A DNA stretch of 64,000 nt from contig NZ_JAESWC010000002.1 of NCBI RefSeq assembly GCF_016765585.1, positions 496,001-560,000 of the forward strand, in the 5' to 3' direction. This DNA is from Clostridium rhizosphaerae. GTDB lineage: Bacteria; Bacillota; Clostridia; Clostridiales; Clostridiaceae. Below the pieces are notes generated by a model. It made no database searches. It was not told the origin of the DNA and saw nothing but the letters and a program-made list of their open reading frames with translations. Of this stretch, positions 59,595 to 64,000 are shown one piece after another. The translations under genes were made by a program, and so were the position numbers. Within the stretch, counting starts at the first letter, position 1; each line of letters opens with the position of its first letter.

Positions 59595-60023
59595 ACCTTA
59601 ACAACTCCTTTTTTAAATAATTTATTCAAAATAAAAAAACCTTCCACTAGTCTTGTACCAGCATAGAAGATTTTATTAATTAGGCGATTATAATGATGCA
59701 GATTTCACGCATAATTATAACCAAATTTAATATAGCACAATTGTATTGTAATTACAAACATTTTTTAGACATTTTTGCTAATTATTTTATTAACAAATTT
59801 AGAATACTATATGCGCCAGTTCAAGCATTTTCAACGGATTACTTATACTTGAACAATATAAACGTTTTCATAAAAAAGCAAAAGCGCAACTTGTTGTCCT
59901 ATGGTATTTAATGCACCCTTACTCAAATTTGTTTATGTATAATTATGCTCACGTTACAACATAATGCATATTATAGAGAAAGTAGTAAATCATAAATACA
60001 AAATGCAAAAGGAGGCTCTTATT
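59595..60023. other. Divergent intergenic region, pot operon and FAD/Rieske gene
   Basis: About 430 AT-rich bases without a gene. Minus-strand reading: a TATAAT (59692-59687) and then a weak hairpin (59679-59641) followed by seven T (59639-59633), which could be an attenuator in the potA leader. Nothing clear on the plus strand except AAGGAGG (60009-60015) for the next gene. Confidence 0.45.
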
Positions 60024-61589
60024 GTGCTGGATACTACTTCAAATATTAATAATTTAGTAAACGATCCATTGTCTTACTGGATTGACTCAACCCCAACTAC
60101 TAATTTTCCTTCTCTTAATGAAGACATAAATGTTGATACTGTTATTGTTGGAGGAGGTATGGTAGGTATAACCGCGGCATACTTATTAAAAAAAGAAGGT
60201 CTTAAGGTAGCTATTTTAGAAGCAGATAAGATTCTTATGAATACAACCGGACATACTACAGCAAAAATAACCTCGCAGCATGGATTAATTTACAATAAGC
60301 TTAAGCTTCAATTTGGAGAAGAAAAAGCTAAACAATATGCTGATGCAAATGAATATGCCATAAAATTTATTCACGATTTAGTTAAAGATGAAAATATTAA
60401 TTGTGACTTTTCGTTTCAGCCATCCTATGTATATACACAAACTACTGAATACACAAGTCTCATTCAATCTGAAGTTGAAATTGCATCGAAGCTTGGAATA
60501 AAAGCCTTTTATCAGGAAGAAATTCCTCTTCCTTTTAAAATCAAAGCTGCAGTTCGCTTTGATAATCAAGCACAGTTCCATCCAAGAAAATATCTGCTTC
60601 ATCTGGCAAGCAAAATACAGGGAGATGGATGTTATATATTTGAGGGAACAAGAGCAGTGGATGTTGATGAGGGTGCAAAAGTCAAGATTAAAACTCATAA
60701 AGGTTTTACTGTAACTGCAGACAGATTGATTGTAGCTTCGCACTTTCCTTTTTATGATGGACTTGGTCTATATTTTACAAGGATTTATCCCCATCGTTCG
60801 TATGCGATTGGCACAAGGACAAAAGAAAAGTTTCCTTTAGGAATGTTTATTAATGCAGAAGAACCCAGTCGTTCACTACGCTCTCAGCCCTATAATGGCG
60901 GAGAACTTATAATTATAGGCGGAGAACATCACAAAACTGGACATGGCGAAAATCTTCTTGAGCATTATAAAATTCTTAAAGAGTTTGCAGAAGATAATTA
61001 CAATGTAATAGATATTCCCTATAGATGGTCTGCTCAGGATTATAACACTATGGATGGTGCTCCATATGTAGGACATTTAACTTCCCGCACTCCCAATATA
61101 TATGTTGCTACAGGCTTTGGAAAATGGGGAATGACAAACAGTACCGTATCTGCAATTATGATTAGAGATCTTATAATTAAAGGCGAAAATCCATGGACTG
61201 AAGTTTATAATCCTTCAAGATTTACGCCTTCAGCGTCTGCTAAAACTTTTGTAACACAAAATCTAAATGTGGCAAAAGAACTATTTGAAGGCAAACTTCA
61301 AGCTCTTCCAGAAGACCTGGATATAAAAAATGGAGAAGCTCAGATTACTAGAATTGACGGTCATAGAGTTGGGGCTTATAGAGATGAAGAAGGGAGTCTT
61401 CATATTATTGATACAACCTGTACACATATGGGCTGCGAACTTAATTGGAATTCTGCTGAAAAATCCTGGGACTGCCCATGTCATGGTTCAAGATTTACAT
61501 ATACAGGTGATATTATGGAAGGTCCTGCTTTAAATCCACTAAATTATTATAATAAGGGCAAAAATAAAATAGATCCAAACATATTTTAA
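60024..61589 (+). CDS. FAD-dependent oxidoreductase with C-terminal Rieske domain
   Basis: 521 residues from GTG 60024, eight bases after AAGGAGG; the frame opens at 59964 but lacks a site. FAD Rossmann motif VDTVIVGGGMVGITAAYLLKKEGLKVAILEAD (~33-65), DAO-type oxidase middle, second GG motif LIIIGGEHHKTGHGE. The C-terminal ~90 residues carry a Rieske [2Fe-2S] motif CTHMGCELNW...DCPCHGSRF (CxH and CxxH). Resembles GlpD/DAO-Rieske proteins widely present in clostridia and bacilli; substrate unknown. Confidence 0.88.
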   Translation: MLDTTSNINNLVNDPLSYWIDSTPTTNFPSLNEDINVDTVIVGGGMVGITAAYLLKKEGLKVAILEADKILMNTTGHTTAKITSQHGLIYNKLKLQFGEEKAKQYADANEYAIKFIHDLVKDENINCDFSFQPSYVYTQTTEYTSLIQSEVEIASKLGIKAFYQEEIPLPFKIKAAVRFDNQAQFHPRKYLLHLASKIQGDGCYIFEGTRAVDVDEGAKVKIKTHKGFTVTADRLIVASHFPFYDGLGLYFTRIYPHRSYAIGTRTKEKFPLGMFINAEEPSRSLRSQPYNGGELIIIGGEHHKTGHGENLLEHYKILKEFAEDNYNVIDIPYRWSAQDYNTMDGAPYVGHLTSRTPNIYVATGFGKWGMTNSTVSAIMIRDLIIKGENPWTEVYNPSRFTPSASAKTFVTQNLNVAKELFEGKLQALPEDLDIKNGEAQITRIDGHRVGAYRDEEGSLHIIDTTCTHMGCELNWNSAEKSWDCPCHGSRFTYTGDIMEGPALNPLNYYNKGKNKIDPNIF

Positions 61590-61597
61590 GTAACTAG

Positions 61598-61633
61598 ATA
61601 TCGCGATAAGAAGATATCTTCTTATCGCGATAT
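61598..61633 (+). terminator. Perfect 36-bp palindrome, possible terminator
   Basis: ATATCGCGATAAGAAG / CTTCTTATCGCGATAT with ATAT at the centre, no mismatch. No U-run follows (AATCTTA), so termination is less certain than structure. Confidence 0.6.
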
Positions 61634-61696
61634 AATCTTAACAACATAGTTTCAATTAGTAAATCACTATATAAGTATATAATTTGCATAAATAAA

Positions 61697-61939
61697 GGGT
61701 GTGTCTCAAAATAGCTAAACTTAGCGTGGTATTTGAAAACGTAGAAGCATTTGAGCAAGCAGTAATAAGACTTTAATTAAAAGATTTATAAAGCCGTTAA
61801 GAATCCTATATTGTTTGAACGAAGAGAGTTTATAGGATTTAGGATTTATAAATCTTTTAATTATTAGTCTTATCTGCAAAGCGAAAGCTTCCTAGAATTC
61901 AAATACCACGCGATATGTTTAAGTTGTTTTAAAACACCC
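61697..61939. mobile_element. Large imperfect palindrome, MITE-like element
   Basis: The left half beginning GGGTGTGTCTCAAAATAGC is complementary along its length to the right half ending TTTTAAAACACCC: shared blocks GCGTGGTATTTGAA, ATAAGACT, AATTAAAAGATTTATAAA and ATCCTATA. The unpaired centre is TTGTTTGAACGAAGAGAG. About 240 bp, no open frame, termini GGGTGT/ACACCC. This is typical of a non-autonomous palindromic element; no clear target duplication was seen. Confidence 0.65.
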
Positions 61940-61940
61940 A

Positions 61941-62210
61941 TTATTTTTCAATATCAAGCTCTTCAATTACAAATCTATCAAAATCAATTTCTTCCATAAA
62001 GTTGTGATAATTAAATATTGTCTTATTTCTTTTATTATACTCCTCTAAATTTGTGGGGAGCCAATAAGGCTTTTGTATGTCAAACTTGTTGCAAAGTTCA
62101 TTTATACAGGCCTTTAAATTATCTTGGTAAGATGCATCTAAGTTTGATGTCACTACAGCATCTTTAACTATCTTATTATTTTTCATTATTTTTCCCCAGA
62201 TTTTTATCAT
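61941..62210 (-). CDS. Hypothetical protein
   Basis: 89 residues, starting MIKIWGKIMKNNKIVKD, behind a strong AGGAGG. Soluble; middle helix DNLKACINELCNKFDI and text KPYWLPTNLEEYNKRNKTIFNYHNFMEEIDFDRFVIEELD, a pattern I associate with conserved short clostridial proteins of unknown function. Ends two bases before the palindromic element, which may lie in its 3' region. Confidence 0.7.
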   Translation of the reverse strand: MIKIWGKIMKNNKIVKDAVVTSNLDASYQDNLKACINELCNKFDIQKPYWLPTNLEEYNKRNKTIFNYHNFMEEIDFDRFVIEELDIEK

Positions 62211-62279
62211 GTGTTCCTCCTATGCTTTATAATAATACTATTATAAAACATAACTAAAACTTCATAAACACTTTTTAAT

Positions 62280-63380
62280 TTATTTCTTCATACCATCAAG
62301 AGTTATATGAACATCTTTTTCTCCATCTCCATTTTTAACTCTAAGTTTCACTGTTTTTCCTGCTCCCGCACTATTCAAGGCCTCCTTAAGCTCTACTACT
62401 GTGTTTACGGCCTTTCCATCTACTGACAGTATTGTATCTCCTTTTCTAACTCCTGCATTATGAGAACAACCTCCATCTTTGCAGTCATATACATAAACTC
62501 CTTTATCAATAACAAAATCGAAAATTTTTCCTAATTCCTTATCAAAAGCCTGAAGGCCAATATTCGGCGAACCATAATTTCCTCCTGTAACTACTTTTGC
62601 TACAACAGGTTTAACAACATTCACCGGCACTGCAAACCCCATGCCTTCAGCAGTAGTAACCTTGATTGTATTAATCCCCACTACCTCGCCTCTTTCATTT
62701 ATTAGAGGTCCGCCGCTGTTTCCTGGATTTATTGAAGCATCTGTTTGAATTAAATCCTCCATAAAAGTTCCTTTTTCAACTTCAATAGTTCTGTTTAATG
62801 CGCTTATTATGCCTGCTGTTACGGTTCTTTGAAAAGTTAATCCAAGAGGGTTTCCAATAGCTATTGCATTCTGGCCTACTTTAATGTTTTTTGAGTCTCC
62901 AAGAGTAGCTACTTTGAGATTATCAGCATTTATTTTTACTATAGCTAGATCTAATACCGGATCAGTCCATACAGCCTGACCTCTTACATTTCTTCCATCA
63001 TATAGAGATACCATTAAAGATTCCGCATTTCCGGCTACATGATTATTAGTTAATATGTATCCCTTATTATCTACTATTACTCCAGAGCCTACACCTTGTA
63101 CTCTCTGGTTTTGGGAATAAAGATCCTTTTCAATTCTTGTTGTTGTTATACCTACAACAGCAGGAGTTACCTGTTCGGCTGCTGCAGTTATTGATGTATT
63201 AGTAATTGAAGTGGTTGTTCCTTGATGCACTGATGTATTGTTTTGATTTTCAAATCTGCTTTGCTGAGCACTCAAATTGCTATTGCTGCATCCCATTAAA
63301 CAAACACTGATTAATGTTATTACAACTGCCAAGCTAATAGTTTTTCTTATAATATAATTTTTTTCTTCGAGCATTTTCAC
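62280..63380 (-). CDS. htrA: HtrA-like serine protease, lipoprotein
   Basis: 366 residues starting at GTG 63380 (GGGGTG six bases upstream). Residues 1-31 form a lipoprotein signal with lipobox LMGC. Trypsin-fold protease: catalytic His in TNNHVAG, Asp in DPVLDLAIV, Ser in NPGNSGGPL. One C-terminal PDZ domain (~270-366: GVRKGDTILSVDGKAVNTVVELKEAL). Degrades or refolds misfolded envelope proteins. Note a disulfide-capable DCKDGGC in the PDZ region. Confidence 0.92.
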   Translation of the reverse strand: MKMLEEKNYIIRKTISLAVVITLISVCLMGCSNSNLSAQQSRFENQNNTSVHQGTTTSITNTSITAAAEQVTPAVVGITTTRIEKDLYSQNQRVQGVGSGVIVDNKGYILTNNHVAGNAESLMVSLYDGRNVRGQAVWTDPVLDLAIVKINADNLKVATLGDSKNIKVGQNAIAIGNPLGLTFQRTVTAGIISALNRTIEVEKGTFMEDLIQTDASINPGNSGGPLINERGEVVGINTIKVTTAEGMGFAVPVNVVKPVVAKVVTGGNYGSPNIGLQAFDKELGKIFDFVIDKGVYVYDCKDGGCSHNAGVRKGDTILSVDGKAVNTVVELKEALNSAGAGKTVKLRVKNGDGEKDVHITLDGMKK

Positions 63381-63452
63381 ATTTTACACCCCTATTCTTA
63401 AAACTCTTATTTCTTCTAAAATAGTATTTGCAACTACAGGGGTATAAAATAC

Positions 63453-63478
63453 AAAAAGAGCAGTCTAAACTACTCTTT
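63453..63478 (-). terminator. Intrinsic terminator after TtcA-type gene
   Basis: Minus-strand RNA AAAGAGUAGU / ACUGCUCUUU, 10 pairs with one G-U, loop UUAG, then UUUUU. Confidence 0.75.
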
Positions 63479-64000
63479 ATCATAAAAATCTAAATATGAA
63501 TGTTTTTGTCCATCCTTTTTAAATCCAATAATAGCATCCAAATTAACATTTTCAGCAGCCTTAAATATGGATTTGTCTACATCATTAAAATTCTTCTTCA
63601 ACTCTTTTATAAGCGCCTTTATTTCATAACGTTTGTTGCCAATTTTTTTAGCAGCTACCATGCACGCACAGTTTAGCGGCCATATTCCGCTGTTTTGCGT
63701 AAAACGTTCTATATAGGTTTCCTCTACATAAAAAAGCGGTCTTATAAGCTCCATATTCTCAAAATTATCAGCCTTAAGCTTAGGAAGCATTGTGCTAAAG
63801 TTTCCTGTATAAAGCACATTTAAAAGTGTTGTTTCAATAACATCATTGTAATGATGACCAAGTGCAAGTTTATTACAACCCAATTCTTTAGCTTTAGAAT
63901 ATAAAGCACCGCGTCTCATTTTAGCGCACATATAGCATGGATAATCCTTTGCTATTTTATCTACAACTTCAAATATACCGGAATCAAAAATTTTAATTGG
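63470..64000 (-). CDS. TtcA-family tRNA thiolation enzyme, 3' part (start outside window)
   Basis: The frame is open to the window edge; the first ATG (63931) is internal. Visible C-terminal part has the TtcA marks PCYMCAKMRRGALYSKAKELG (CxxC pair), KLALGHHYNDVIETTLLN and MLPKLKADNFENMELIRPLFYVEE, and further Cys in NCACMV. These ATP-pyrophosphatases with [4Fe-4S] modify tRNA cytidines (s2C) or a related base. The N-terminal PP-loop (SGGxDS) is beyond the edge. Confidence 0.85.
   Translation of the reverse strand, partial: PIKIFDSGIFEVVDKIAKDYPCYMCAKMRRGALYSKAKELGCNKLALGHHYNDVIETTLLNVLYTGNFSTMLPKLKADNFENMELIRPLFYVEETYIERFTQNSGIWPLNCACMVAAKKIGNKRYEIKALIKELKKNFNDVDKSIFKAAENVNLDAIIGFKKDGQKHSYLDFYDKE

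Noticed and set aside
59693-59911. 72-residue plus-strand frame upstream of the FAD/Rieske gene
   Set aside because: No ribosome site, low-complexity AT-rich translation, lies in the divergent promoter region.

Overview
The window is AT-rich Firmicute DNA, most likely from a spore-forming Clostridium. Almost every gene has a strong AGGAGG-type ribosome binding site, the genes are short and closely packed, and the content is clostridial: PPi-type phosphofructokinase, SpoVB-like flippases, a TtcA-family enzyme, an FtsA-like ATPase, a HypF, a DUF3793 protein, LTA synthase and several Clostridium-type riboswitches. No rRNA, tRNA, CRISPR array, phage or transposase gene was seen. The two ends cut into genes (1-138 and 63470-64000).

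Layout. 1-7935: RmlD-like reductase, Fe-S aldo/keto reductase, niacin-type ECF S component, peptide deformylase, B12/radical-SAM protein, methyltransferase-like protein, zinc phospholipase C-like protein and a membrane-tethered beta-propeller. 8131-19386: TPR-GGDEF protein, M29 aminopeptidase, two convergent MOP flippases, and a leftward cluster of FtsA-like ATPase, M20 amidohydrolase, RluA-type pseudouridine synthase and flippase. 19511-24502: UvrD-type helicase, nicotinate phosphoribosyltransferase with a HesB-like partner, Ndk and a Cys-containing small protein. 24795-30880: a cobalamin-riboswitch operon coding for an ECF importer plus two exported DUF4430 proteins, one of them an LPXTG surface protein with a transcobalamin-like domain set. 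30983-41633: Nudix, EamA, HypF, threonine aldolase, hemerythrin, phosphofructokinase, RecX, M16 peptidase and QueT behind a preQ1 riboswitch. 41752-50451: small membrane protein, purine permease, LTA synthase, TrmB-MATE-MFS efflux operon, DUF3793 and HAD proteins. 50600-55735: cell-wall proteins, the first behind a c-di-AMP riboswitch, an orphan ECF S component, ExoIII, nitroreductase and an L,D-transpeptidase. 55762-64000: polyamine ABC operon with a PotC-PotD fusion, FAD/Rieske oxidoreductase, a large palindromic element, HtrA protease and a TtcA-type enzyme.

Themes. Vitamin and precursor salvage recurs: niacin, cobalamin, preQ1, polyamine and purine uptake, plus one unassigned ECF substrate. 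Envelope work is the second theme: LTA synthase, LysM hydrolase, NlpC/P60-like protein, L,D-transpeptidase, HtrA and flippases.

Most worth a second look: (1) the riboswitch-controlled transcobalamin-like capture and import operon; (2) two copies of a ~104-nt structured element at 40897-41000 and 54905-55007 whose stems covary; (3) a tandem 86-nt structured leader, also with covarying stems, in front of the hemerythrin gene; (4) two exported cell-wall genes whose only well-placed start codon appears to be ATT; (5) a ~240-bp imperfect palindrome at 61697-61939.
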